From assembly GCA_035236585.1 (NCBI GenBank), contig CP141132.1, forward strand, positions 52,207,880 to 52,271,879: a DNA stretch of 64,000 bases. The letters are read 5' to 3'. Of this stretch, positions 1 to 10,883 are shown piece by piece. Position numbers and translations under genes: made by a program. Under the pieces are notes generated by a model. That model saw only the letters and a program-made list of their open reading frames with translations. It made no database searches and was not told the origin of the DNA. This stretch comes from Warburgia ugandensis. Taxonomy: Eukaryota > Streptophyta > Magnoliopsida > Canellales > Canellaceae. Positions within the stretch are counted from its first letter, which is position 1. Each line of letters opens with the position of its first letter.

Positions 1-327
1 CATGTTTATTCTTCATCATAGATATTCTCTAAGCTAGTTGTCCACCAGCTCACCTAACTTTTGTGGACCCCACACAAAAGAAAAATGACCATTTTACCCT
101 TACGGGTAAATGTAAATTCTCAAAAATTACAAAAAATAGGAAATTTTCACCTGAGCTTAGATTTCAGCGTGCTTACGGTCATTCTGACTAGTTTCCTTTG
201 AATTATTCCAAATATCTATGTTTCAAGACCTAATTATTTTTCTAAAAAATTAATATTATATTAAATATAATATTCCACCTCGATTTTCATAAAAATTCCA
301 ATTAATTCCAGAAAATTGGGGTTTTCA
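1..327 (-). mobile_element. 5' end of a family B (Del/Tekay-like) LTR, cut by window edge
   Basis: Read on the minus strand, this matches the first part of the LTRs at 57625 and 59981: a start near ACCCCAATTTT, a run of AT-only sequence, a conserved GTAAGCACG block, a short hairpin (TTTACCC at 93-99 with GGGTAAA at 104-110) and GTGGGGTCCAC. Position 327 is the likely LTR start (TGAAAACCCC instead of TGTAATAACCCC). It abuts the family A pol remnant that follows. The rest of the LTR lies outside the window, so I cannot say whether it is a solo LTR or an element end. Confidence 0.6.
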
Positions 328-332
328 TAGAA

Positions 333-1950
333 GATTTCCAAAAGGGAGCTCTAAAGTATCTCTTTTCTAAAAAGGATACGAAACCTAGGTTTATTCATTG
401 GATACTCTTGCTATAGGAATTTGATTTGAAAATTTGGGACGAGAAAGGTTTCGAAAATGTCGTAGCAGACCACTTATCCAGACTAGTCATGTAGCACACT
501 AGTGATAATGTGCCTATAATGGAATTCTTTCCAAAGGAGTAGTTAATGCACATTTTCTAATTACCTTGGCATGGTGACATAGTGAATTATCTTCTTACGA
601 GACAAGTGCCCAATCATTGGAACAAATAAGATAGTAAGAGTTTTTTTACTAAGGTTAAATACTTTATTTGGGATGATCTGTACTTATTCAAGTATTGTTC
701 TGATCAGGTGATAAGGAGATGCACACCAAGTAATGAACATAGTAAGATCATCTCCTTCTGCCATGATCATGCATGTGGGGGCCATTTTAGCTCTAGAAAG
801 ACAGTTGCAAGAATTTTATAGTATGACTTTTATTGGCCCACCATTTTTAAAGTTTCACATGCTTATTATACAGCATGTGTGAGGTGCCAATGGTTAGGAA
901 GTCTAGGGAGGAGAGACACGATGCCCTTAAACTCAATCCTTGTTGTAGAGCCATTCTATGTTTGGGGCATAGATTTCATTAGACCCTTTCCTAATTATTT
1001 TGGGAATATATACATCCTAGTGGGAGTGGACTACGTTTCCAAGTGGGTGGAGACAATACCCTGCAAAACCAATAACCACATGGTAGTGGTAAAAATTTTA
1101 GAGGAAAATATTTTTGTAAGTTTTGGTACTTTGCGAGCCATAATTAGTGATGGGGGAAAACGCTTGTAATAAAGTGTTTGAAAATTTAATAAAAAAAGTA
1201 TGTTGTCAACCATAGGATAGCTACCTCATACAACTCTTAGACCAGTGGGCAAGTGGAGGTATCAAATAGGAAAATTAAGCATATTCTAGAGAAGACAGTC
1301 AATCCAAGTAAGAAAGATTGGTTTGTGAGACTCAACTATACTTTATGGGCTTACCACACTACCTGTAAAACCCAATAGGCATGTCTTCCTACTGCTTGGT
1401 CTACAAAAAGGCTTGCCACTAATGATAGAGCTAGAAGATAGATATATTGGGCTATCAAAAAGCTAAATTTAGAATTAGATAATACTGGGACCCATCAAAA
1501 ATTCCAACTCGATGAGTTAGATGAATTGAAAAATGATGCATATGACTCCACACAACTATACAAAGACCAGATGAAGGTTAACCACAATCACCAAATCTTA
1601 AGAGAATCCTTTACACCTGGACAAAAGGCCTTGTTGTATAAATCAAGATTGCATCTCTTTCATGGTAAACTCAGATCTTGATGGACTGGACCTTACATAT
1701 TATGTATATATATGCTCATGGAGCCATAGAGATTGAGAAGAATGGTGAGATCCTAAAAGTAAATGGTTAGGGATTAAAACCTTTCTTAGAACTGCTTACC
1801 CCTGAGATTGAAGAGACACTGTTAGACACACCACACTATCATGACCCACTGTAGAATACTCCATGGAACCTTGTAGATCATCATCCTTGTACTCACCATT
1901 ATGTCTGGTTGAAGACATAAAACTTAATGCTCTCTCAAAGGCAGCCTAGA
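333..1950 (+). pseudogene. Ty3/gypsy (Athila/Tat-like) pol remnant: RNase H tail and integrase
   Basis: This is the C-terminal part of a retrotransposon polyprotein, broken by many stops and frameshifts. In order I can read an RNase H tail ending NVVADHLSRLV (453-488), an integrase zinc-binding region (HDHACGGHF ... CVRC, about 760-890), and the catalytic core (VWGIDF about 960, VGVDYVSKWVE about 1020, IISDGG about 1140, SGQVEVSNR about 1245). These supply the Asp-Asp-Glu residues in the decayed frames. A C-terminal region follows ([14 protein letters not shown] about 1315; a decayed match to the family's LF-GKLRSRW block about 1655-1690). The longest uninterrupted piece is 879-1169 (96 codons). 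A conserved tail (CLVEDIKLNALSKAA, stop, 1902-1948) is typical of Athila/Tat elements. Integrase would join element cDNA to host DNA, but this copy cannot make it. A sister copy lies inverted at 4347-5815. Confidence 0.9.
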
Positions 1951-3618
1951 TGTTTTTCAAATATTAGTCTTCTGCATCTTTCCTTTTTCATATAGGGTCC
2001 TATGTTTTCAAACATTAGGGCTAGTTTCATTCAAGTTGGGGGTGTGTAGATGTACACAGAGAATTTGAATTTTTTGGAATTTTTAAAAAGAAGAAGAAGT
2101 TTTTGTGGTAGAGTTCCCTTAATGTGATGAGAAATGGATTTTCAAAACTTCACAATTCTGCTATTTTAATCATTTAATGGAAGTGGTTATCGCTAGTTTT
2201 ACATATTATTTATTTATTAAAGTAGTTTATGAAGGTTAATTCTCAAAATATATTTACACACAGTACATAGTCAAGACTAACAGAGAGGTATGACTTAGAG
2301 ACCTGCAGAAAAATTAGTGGAGACTTATAACCTAGTGAGTTTTAGATATTATCTTCTTTCAGAGAGTTATAAGTAATTCCACATTTTCTTCAGCATACAT
2401 AGTTAGTGTGATCTTGTTATCCTTGTTTTGGTTAACTACCAAGATAAATAGGAGTAATAGCTTTCTTTTCAAAAAATTTATTGAATCTAATAGGCTTTAG
2501 GAAACCTACGAAATGACATAAGACATCCTTATTTAGCCATGAGACATAGAACCTACCCAATATAGTATACCTTTAGTTAACCCCTTGAGCCTATTTTTAA
2601 TCCTTTTCTTTCTTAACCTAGAAAAAACTAAGAAATAAATTTCCATTACCCATTTTCAAAATGAATAGAGTCAGTTCAAAAGGTTCAAAAAGGACACAAA
2701 GTTAAAGAAGTAAAAAATAGTATAATTCTTTCTTTCAAAGAAATCAAAAGAAAAAGAAAAGTGAAAAGTGAAAAGAAAGAAATATCAAAAATTGAGGAGA
2801 AAAAATTGAAAGGAAAAGACAAGAGTACAAAAGATATTCACTTTAGTCAAATAAAAAGTCCAACAATTAAAAGAAGACATCTACTTAATTTTGAAATTTT
2901 GAATCTTTATACCCTTCTTTTTCGAACCTCTTCCAAGCCTACATTTCATCCATTTAAAGACCTATGGATCTTAGGTGGAACATAGCTTTAAAGAAGATAT
3001 TAAAAGAAGGAATTAAGGTAAACTACCCCTACCATTCTTGGTGATAATATCCGCTCTTAGGAATTACTTTTCATTGTCTCATCAGCACTTAAAAATTTAT
3101 GTGAACCATTAGCCTTGTTAGATCCGGTCACATAATGAGAGAAATATATTCAACCCCTTACTTGAGTGCTTCACTTTTGATAGTATACTTGTCATGAAAT
3201 GAGGTCAAAACATATGTCCAGTGAAATTTAAGCATAGCTAAGTAGAAATCATGACTTGTGTAGCTGTAGACACATGTACACTTTGAGAAATAATTAGAAT
3301 AAGATGTCTTAGTACGCGTATAATTTGTAGAATTATCAATCCTACCCATTAAGTTGTGAAAAACTAATAGAGTGCTAATTAAAGAGGATTCTCTAAGACA
3401 ATATCGGAGGCCCAACCTTAGGGAATTTTATGGATATATTCATTGCAAGCTCTCACAAGGTCAAACTCATCCATTAGGGGTAACCTATGGGTTAAATGGC
3501 TTGTTGCATGTGATAAATGCAATTGTGAGTACCTGTGAAAGTGGTACTGTGTATCCCATTTTGTAAAATAATTTTTTGCATGTTTTGCTTGGCACTAGAA
3601 AAATACTGGTTCGGGCTA
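1951..3618 (+). mobile_element. 3' noncoding internal region of the family A element
   Basis: There is no convincing gene here. A G-rich run at 2031-2047 (AAGTTGGGGGTGTG) is of the kind found after pol in Athila/Tat elements. A Lys/Glu-rich frame at 2761-2985 is low-complexity AG-rich DNA and I do not call it a gene. From about 3360 the sequence matches 45160-45380, the stretch just before another family A LTR. It ends in CTGGTTCGGGCTA, which sits where the polypurine tract should be. Confidence 0.6.
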
Positions 3619-4171
3619 TGATAAGTGTCCAATTTTTCATAAAACCTACCTAATTAGTTATACGTGTGTTACAAATTATAGGGATAAATTAAGAATTTTG
3701 ACCAAAATTTGTAACACATGCATTTTTAACATAACTCAAAATTTTGATATTTTGTGGGTTTAGAAGCTAATTAAAGGTAAGCATGTGATTAATCATATTT
3801 TTTTAGAATTTAATTAGATTTTTTACTTTTTTGTAGGAAACAAGATGGTGATCTAACAACCAAGATCGACTAAGATGAAAATAGAAGATCAAGATCAAAA
3901 GATCTAGTCAAACCCTAAAAGTTATTAATCCAACATAAGATCAAGGTCAAGATCATCTTTTGGACAAGAAATTGATACAATTAGATGATCTAAAAGTGGC
4001 CAAATCGGCCCTTGCATAAGCCATGCAAAGTCCACCACCTTTACATGGGTTTCACCTAAGCCACTTAGCCATATTCAGGCCATGAATAAGAGGACAAGCC
4101 AAGGAGCCAAAATAACCACTAAATTCAAGGAATTGAGCCATGAAGCTAAGCTAAGAGAGTCATCTAAGCCA

Positions 4172-4346
4172 GCCATGAAGCCAAGCCAATGGAGCCCTCA
4201 AAGTTTGCCATCAAAACCACATGAGCTAAGCTAAAAGAAAGGCCATGATTGAAGGAGAATTTGAAGAATTATCCTTGGGACTTATGGGGATATTTTAAAG
4301 AAATTTAAGGAAAAATTCATTAAGGCAAGATAGCATGTGGATCAAT
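4172..4346 (+). repeat. 175-bp direct repeat, left copy
   Basis: This 175-bp segment runs from GCCATGAAGCC to GGATCAAT and recurs in the same orientation at 5816-5990. By eye the copies differ at about 19 positions (about 89% identical) with no length change. Together they bracket the antisense integrase fragment. The length is far beyond a retrotransposon target-site duplication, so I infer a segmental tandem duplication. Confidence 0.85.
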
Positions 4347-5815
4347 ATGAAAGGATTCAATTATAGGCACATTATCACTAGTGTGCTACACAACTAGTCT
4401 GGATAAGTGGTCTACTACAACATTTTCTAAACCTTTCTCGTCCCAAATTTTCATGTCAAATTCCTATAGCAAGAGTATCCATCAAGATCTAAGTTTACCA
4501 TGAAAGAGATGCAATCTTGAATTATACAACAACACCTTTTGTCCAGGTGTAAAGGATTTCCTTAAGATTTGGTGATCGTGGTTAACCTTCATCTGGTCTT
4601 TGTATAGTTGTGTGGAGTCATATGCATCTTTTTTCAATTCATCCAACTCATTGAGTTGGAGTTTTTGATGGGTCCTAGTAGTATCTAATTCTAAATTTAG
4701 CTTTTTGATAGCCCAATATGTCTATGTTCTAGCTCTACCGTTAGTGGCAGGGCTTTTTGTAGACCAAGCAGTAGGAAGACATGCCTATGGGGTTTTACAG
4801 GTAGTGTGGTAAGCCCATAAAGTATAGTTGAGTCTCACAAATGAGTCTTTCTTACTTGGATTGACTGTCTTCTCTAGAATATGCTTACTTTTCCTATTTG
4901 ATACCTCTACTTGCCCACTAGTCTAAGGGTGGTATGAGGTAGCTATTCTATGGTTGACAACCTACTTTTTTATTAAATTTTCAAGCACTTTATTACAAGT
5001 GTTTTCCCCCATCATTGATTATGGTTCGCAGAGTACCAAAACTTTCAAAAATATTTTCCTTTAAAAAATTTATCACTACCTTGTGGTTATTGGTTTTGTA
5101 GGGTATAACCTCCACCCACTTGGAAATGTAGTCCACTCCCACTAGGATCTATATATTCCCAAAAGAATTAAGAAAGGGTCCAATGAAATCTATGCCCCAA
5201 ACTTAGAATGGCTCTATAGCAAGGATTTAATTTAAGGGCATCATGTCTCTCCTCCCTGGCTAGGCTTCCTAACCATTGGCACCTCACATATGTTGTATAG
5301 TAGGCATGTGAAACTTTAAAAATGGTGGGCCAATAAAAGTCATACTGCAAAATTCTTGCAGCTATCTTTCTAGAGCTAAAATGGCTCCCCCATGAATGAT
5401 CGTGATAGAAGGAGATGATCGTACTATGCTCATTACTTGGTGTGCATCTCCTTGTCACATGATCAAAACAATGCTTGAATAAGTACACATCATCCCAAGT
5501 AAAGTATTTAACCTTAGTAAAAAAACTCTTACTATCTTATTTGTTCCAATGATTGGGCACTTGTCCCTTAAGAAGATAATTCACTATGTCGCGATGCTAA
5601 GGTACTAGAAAATGTGCATTAATAGTTCCTTTGGAAAGGATTCAATTATTGGCACATTATCACTAGTGTGCTACATGACTAGTCTAGATAAGTGGTCTGT
5701 TACAACATTTTCAGAACCTTTCTCATCCCAAATTTTCAAATCAAATTCCTATAAAAAGAGTATCCAATGGATAAACCTAGGTTTCGCATCCTTTTTAGAA
5801 AAGAGATACTTGTCG
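4347..5815 (-). pseudogene. Antisense Ty3/gypsy integrase fragment, chimeric
   Basis: Read on the minus strand from 5815, this repeats the 345-1690 remnant at roughly 90% identity. It has an RNase H tail (about 5640-5815), a zinc-binding region (longest open stretch 5168-5488, with SNEHSTIISFYHDH and YVRCQWLG), the catalytic core and the start of the C-terminal region to about 4490. It then jumps straight back to a second copy of the RNase H tail (4347-4485). The junction near 4480-4490 falls at a shared TGGA, where TTGATGGACTGG of one part meets CATTGGATACTC of the other. It carries stops and frameshifts throughout and cannot be functional. Both ends abut the 175-bp direct repeats. Confidence 0.88.
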
Positions 5816-5990
5816 GCCATGAAGCCAAGCCAATGGAGGCCTCAAAGTTTTCCATCAAAGCCACATGAGCTAAGCTAAAAGAAAGGCCATGATTGGTGGA
5901 GAATTTGAAGAATTATCCTTCAGATTTATGGTGATATTTTAAAGAGAGTTAAGGAAATATTCACTAAGGTAAGGTGGCATGCAGACCAAT
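5816..5990 (+). repeat. 175-bp direct repeat, right copy
   Basis: This is the partner of 4172-4346, running from GCCATGAAGCC to GCAGACCAAT. After this copy the family A LTR sequence resumes. Confidence 0.85.
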
Positions 5991-7569
5991 CAAAAGAGAT
6001 GCTTCTATTTTCATGTTTTTCCAACTTTTTTCTCACTTTCTACCTCACCCGTAGGATGCACCACAAATTTCACTTTCTATTCAAGAGGCCTACCTTTTTA
6101 AGACTTTTCCACCTTTCTAAACTCCAATTCAAACCACCCAACCAATCTCAAATTCTTAGGAAATAACTTGGCGAACAAAATTTCCCCATCTCACCTCTCT
6201 TTCCAAAATTTTTCCTACCTTTCTTTTTCATCCCATATTCTTATCTCTTTCCTACTTTATCCCATCCACCCATTTTCCATATGTGAAGGGTTTTAAATTT
6301 TTTTGAAGGGGCAAGATGCCTCCCCCTAAAAAAATGGCATCTCCCCACTAGAATACATTCTAAAAGTAGCCACTCTATCCCACTTTAAAAACATTAGCTA
6401 GCCCATCATCTTAGCCATCCAAATTACCTATTTTCATCCCCACAAAAACTTCCTCTTAGGTCACCCTAGAAAAATATAAGATAAAAGTTATAAAAGAGCC
6501 ACACAAAAATCAACGTGGGGAGCTCTCTCTTGATCATAGGAGAAAGATACCTCCCTCACTTGGAGGAGGGCATCCTTTTTCTACTTCATCTTCTTCCACA
6601 CTTTTGCTTTAGACTTTCTTCTCTTTTGGGTGTTGTTTTACTTTCCAAGGTGGGTCTGCTACTTCCTCAAGTGTTCAATTCCTAGGCCTTGGGTGCTTGA
6701 TTCTTCCTTGAGAGGTTGGTTGTCCTCTTTGCTTCTCCTTTTAATCTTACTTCCATTGTTCTAGTTAATTCTTTTCAATTCCATTGTTTTCTCCTTTGCC
6801 TATAGATTAGATCCAAATTTGGTCTCCCCCTTCATGTGGCAGCCAAGGGAAGTCACCTTGAATCTAATATTTTTCCTTGCTTTTCATTGTTGTTTAGATC
6901 TCTTTTAGTTTCCTTGATCACTAGCTTGTTTTTCTTAGGGTGTTTCCTTTATATTCCATTAGATTTTCCCTTGAATCATAGGTTTGATGGAGGAGGAATC
7001 ATTATTAAGATCTAATATTGGGTTAACTTTGGGTGAAAGCATGGTGCGTGCTCTCAAAAAGTGTAACACACCATCCATGTGACTATTTTTAAGGCAATAC
7101 AATTTGATATTTTGTGGAATCTCTTTGGTTGATGGATGATGATTATTGATTTACATGTTTATCTCATGGCTTAGTAGTTAACTTAAAATTATTGTTCTAG
7201 CCATTCCAATTATTGAAAAACAACAAAGAATTAAAACCATGCATCCAATCCAATGATGGAATGCATGGTTTTGAAGGCCTTTAGGGTTGAACTTGAGTAT
7301 CCTTGTTAATGTGCTGCCCAATTGTAGATCAATAGTTTAACTACTTGTATCAACAAGCATAGAGGATCCTTTCGAAAATCATGTTGAAACCATCCGTGCA
7401 ACCCATAGTTGGAACACATGGTTTTGAGTAAATTGGTGATTAATTGAATTCCACGTTACTGGATTTATTCCTGTTAGGAAAAGTAGTTAGTAGGTGTTCG
7501 ATTGTTGATCTTGATTAAGTTGTTAAAACATTGTTGATTAGTTGTTAAAGTTTTATTCTCATACTTTTC

Positions 7570-8000
7570 ATTGCATTCTTTAGGATTTGCCTTATTAGGA
7601 TAGTAGTTTATTAGTTGCATGTTTCCTTAGGTTAATCGCTAAATTTCATGCTTAGGAAACTTGATTTAAGAAAGTCGGTAAAATTCTTTTTTCAGAAAGT
7701 TTTAAATTAGGAAAGTCATAAATTTAAAAAGTTTTCATTTAGGAAAGTTTTATTTTTAGAAAGTGTGTGTTTTAGGGAATTATTGAATTTGGCATGTTTT
7801 AAGTTTTAGCATAATTTTCATTTTCATGTGTTAATTTCTATTTGTAGTTTAGGAAAAGGAAATCTTGAATTTGGCTAGGTTTAATTTAAAGTAGGGACCA
7901 CTAGTATCACAAGTGTTTGATTTGTCATGGGACTAACCTCCTTGCTTGAAATACTACAAAAAATTCGTGTACTTGCAAGTTTAACTTTAAAATCACAACA
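7570..8000 (+). repeat. Family A LTR 3' end, first of two tandem copies
   Basis: About 430 bp rich in GGAAAGTT motifs, with a shared run GGACCACTA.TATCACA..TTTGATT and the end ACTTAAAATCACAACA-like. The same order of motifs recurs at 8470-8904, 904 bp downstream, with moderate divergence. This is consistent with two LTR ends brought together by nesting or unequal exchange. Confidence 0.7.
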
Positions 8001-8469
8001 TGATTAAAGATGGTTTAGCATGTATTTTTGAGTTGTTTATGATGAAGTAGCATTCAGTTCTATAGAACACAAATTTCATATTTGAATTACATGTATATGC
8101 TTACTATGTTGATGGTTCATAATTGTTTCTAGTAGTTAATGATCTTAATTCTTGAATGTTTGATTGCATGAGAAGTTCTTAATTAAATGTTTTCCATGTC
8201 CCATTAATTGAATGATCAAAATAGTATGCTGCTGGAATTTTTGGAATGGATTGTTTATGTTTGATTTTGAGTTCTCTATACTTCATGTTTGCTTGATTTT
8301 TCTAGAACCCAATTAGAGTGTTAGATTACTCAGTCAATGCATGAGTTAGATTGCATGTGCTAGGTTTTTATATTAATTAAGTAGACCCATTCCTGCCCCA
8401 TGAATCATGCACACCATTGCATGGTCATACACATGATACTTGGATAGTTCTCCTTTATTTGCTTGATTA

Positions 8470-8904
8470 GTGATTGTTTTCCTTTAGCTTTCTTGTTTAA
8501 TTGTAGTTTAGTTTAGATTCCATTGTTTACTAGTTTGCATCTTCTTTTAGGAAAGTAATTGATTTGTTTCCTTACAATAGTTGCAAATTTCATGTTTAGA
8601 AAGTTTGATTTAGGAAAGTTACTAAATTTTATTTTTAAGAGGTCCTTAATTTAGGAAAGTTTTACTTTTAGAAGGTGTGTGTTTTTGGGGAAGTTTTTAA
8701 ATTTAGTATGTTTTAATTTTAGCATATTTCATGTGTTAATTTTCCCTTGGTGGTTTAGGATAAAATATCCAGATCTTTGGCTAGGTTGAATGATTTAAGG
8801 ACCACTAATATCACATCCATTTGATTACTTGTGGAATTGACCCCCTCACTTAAATTACTATAATTGATTCATGGGCTTGCAAGTTAAGACTTAAAATCAC
8901 AACA
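8470..8904 (+). repeat. Family A LTR 3' end, second of two tandem copies
   Basis: Second copy of the 7570-8000 segment, ending TTAAAATCACAACA. The DNA between the copies (8001-8470) has no recognisable gene and looks like more LTR sequence. Confidence 0.7.
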
Positions 8905-10883
8905 ATAGTACCAATCTTCCCAATCTTGAAAACTCTTCCTAATCATTTCTAATTATCAATGCATGATAAATGCATTTATTTTTGGCTGAAATTACATGAT
9001 CTATTGAAACACCCTTTGGGTATCTTAAGTTGGATTGATTCTCAATATAGGAAAATCCATTGGGTGAGCTATGTGCATTGGTTATAAGTGTAGTACATCT
9101 AGCATGATCTTTGAACTTTCAACAATGCTTTGATTCAATGCATGTATCTGTTGCACACTTACTAGTCGATAGAAAGTGGCACGATTTGAAATGGATGGCT
9201 AAGATTGATGCGTGAGAAGCTGATTCCTAGATCAAGTTGTTTTGGCTAATGAATATGCCAAGAATGTGAGAATCTCCATGTAAGTAGAGGATTTTCTAGC
9301 ATGAGGATTGCTAGGAGAGAGAGATTTTATGGTTTTCAAATATCTTGCATGATTTCTAACAATTTTAGTTTCAGAATTGTTTTGAAAACTTGTATATTTT
9401 GCTTTAAAATTCCAAAAGATAAATTGAAGAACTGTCTTATATGCTAAACGTGTTATTGGAAAGATTTGGTTTTACTATGTTTTCCAAAAGTACAGGGAAA
9501 TCAACATTTATAACATGAGTCATTTAAGAAAATGGTACACATAAGCACAACTTAAGTGATGCAAATTCTTTCATAAAAATTGTGATTTTAGCAAGTTAAA
9601 TGCACTTGCTAAGCATTATTGTGAAATCTCTAAAATGAAATGTTTTTGGAAAGTTTTGATATGACAACCAAGATGACAAGATTTTAATTCTTGAACAATG
9701 TAATGATTTTTACAACATATTTGATGAGATTTTGAGATGAGATATTGGGTATGATAATATGTTAGATATGTATTTTTGGTAGGCTAAAGTTCTTGGGGGG
9801 CTTTTATGTTTAGGAGTTGCATGGGTTGGCCACTTATCCCTTGGTTGCCTCAGGTGGAAGGCTTCCAATGTAAAAGGTTCAATATACTCAATTGGTGGTA
9901 AAGACCACTATAGGTGACTCACAGTACCCTTTTGAGTTGGATCTCCACAAGCCCAATGAGGATGAGATCTATGTCCCTCTCATATACTAAAGGGTGCACA
10001 ATTCAGTGATTTGGTTATGAGCATAGTGATCCCATGGGATTTCTATTTTTGGTTCCTGAGGAGTTGGATGATGGTTTTACATAAGTTGAATTGGAGTTAT
10101 TTGTAAAATAAATCTAAGATGGTCATTAGATGACTACTCAAAACCAAATGGCAAATGTACATGCCAAGGTGCTAGAGGGCACAAGATATTTGTCGACTTG
10201 AGTGCTCATGTTGTGGTTTTACCAAGTGACTATTTTTATTTGATATTCGCAATTGACATGACATCACGAAAATGTGATCATTTGTCCATATTAATTTATG
10301 ATATATGAATACTTGTGAATGCCTGTAAATGCATAGCATGGAATCATTAAGGTAAGATAGTGAGATTTATTTTATTGAAAAACATTACTTTCAAAGCACA
10401 TGCGTGCTAGATACTATGGTATGGTGTATACTTAAACAAAAATAAAACATGCAAATTCATCATGAAAAGCATAGGACTGAGGAGAAGTAGGCCTATGTTA
10501 CATTTTGAGAAGACAAAGTAAGAAGCTCACCCCTTTTGGAGGTACTTTCCTTTTGCTAATGGTTATTTATGTAATATGGCATGAGATTCTAGAACATTCA
10601 TTTATATTGATGACTACATTATTAATGTGAATGTGATTGATGTGTCTTCGGAACTATGTTATTTGGGCTTGTGATATGTATTAAATTAGCTCAGAGGTAA
10701 GCTTTTTTTTAAAAAACACAAGTTTTTTAAAAGAAAAAGCACTCAAGGCCTTAGAAATGATTTTACAAGGAAAATTTTTTTCAATGTTTTGTATATAGAA
10801 ATTGTGATTTTAAAAACAAGGATTTCTCACCTTTGAAAAAAAACATTTTGAAAGGTCATGATTTAGAAACCGGTGTCACCACA
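8905..10883 (+). mobile_element. 5'-truncated family B LTR
   Basis: The part around 9800-10270 matches 49900-50290. Shared blocks include GGTTATGAGCATAGTG, CCATG(A/G)GATTT.T, a CTACTCA.(A/G)ACCAA motif and GTTGTGGTTTTACC. Long AT-rich stretches around it carry only short frames. The likely LTR end is GGTGTCACCACA at 10871-10883, comparable to GGGTCATCACA at 51077-51087. No clear Met-type primer site follows. The left limit is where family A sequence stops and is approximate. Confidence 0.55.

Larger units (their letters stand above)
3619..8904 (+). mobile_element. Family A LTR, interrupted and internally rearranged
   Basis: It starts TGATAAGTGTCCAATTTTT, matching the LTR starts at 21594 and 45381. 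The TTTTTGTAGG block near 3828 recurs at about 21790, 45592 and 13551. A block holding an antisense integrase fragment interrupts it at 4347-5815. The rest runs through CT-rich DNA (6000-6800) to the characteristic downstream part, with many short TTAGGAAAGTTT-like runs, ending twice in AAAATCACAACA (8000 and 8904). No primer-binding site is readable after either end. The 6-7 kb part holds no long frame and nothing else that I recognise. Confidence 0.65.

Noticed and set aside
5612-5878. 88-codon plus-strand frame
   Set aside because: It is the antisense of the RNase H tail of the integrase fragment and runs into the 175-bp repeat.
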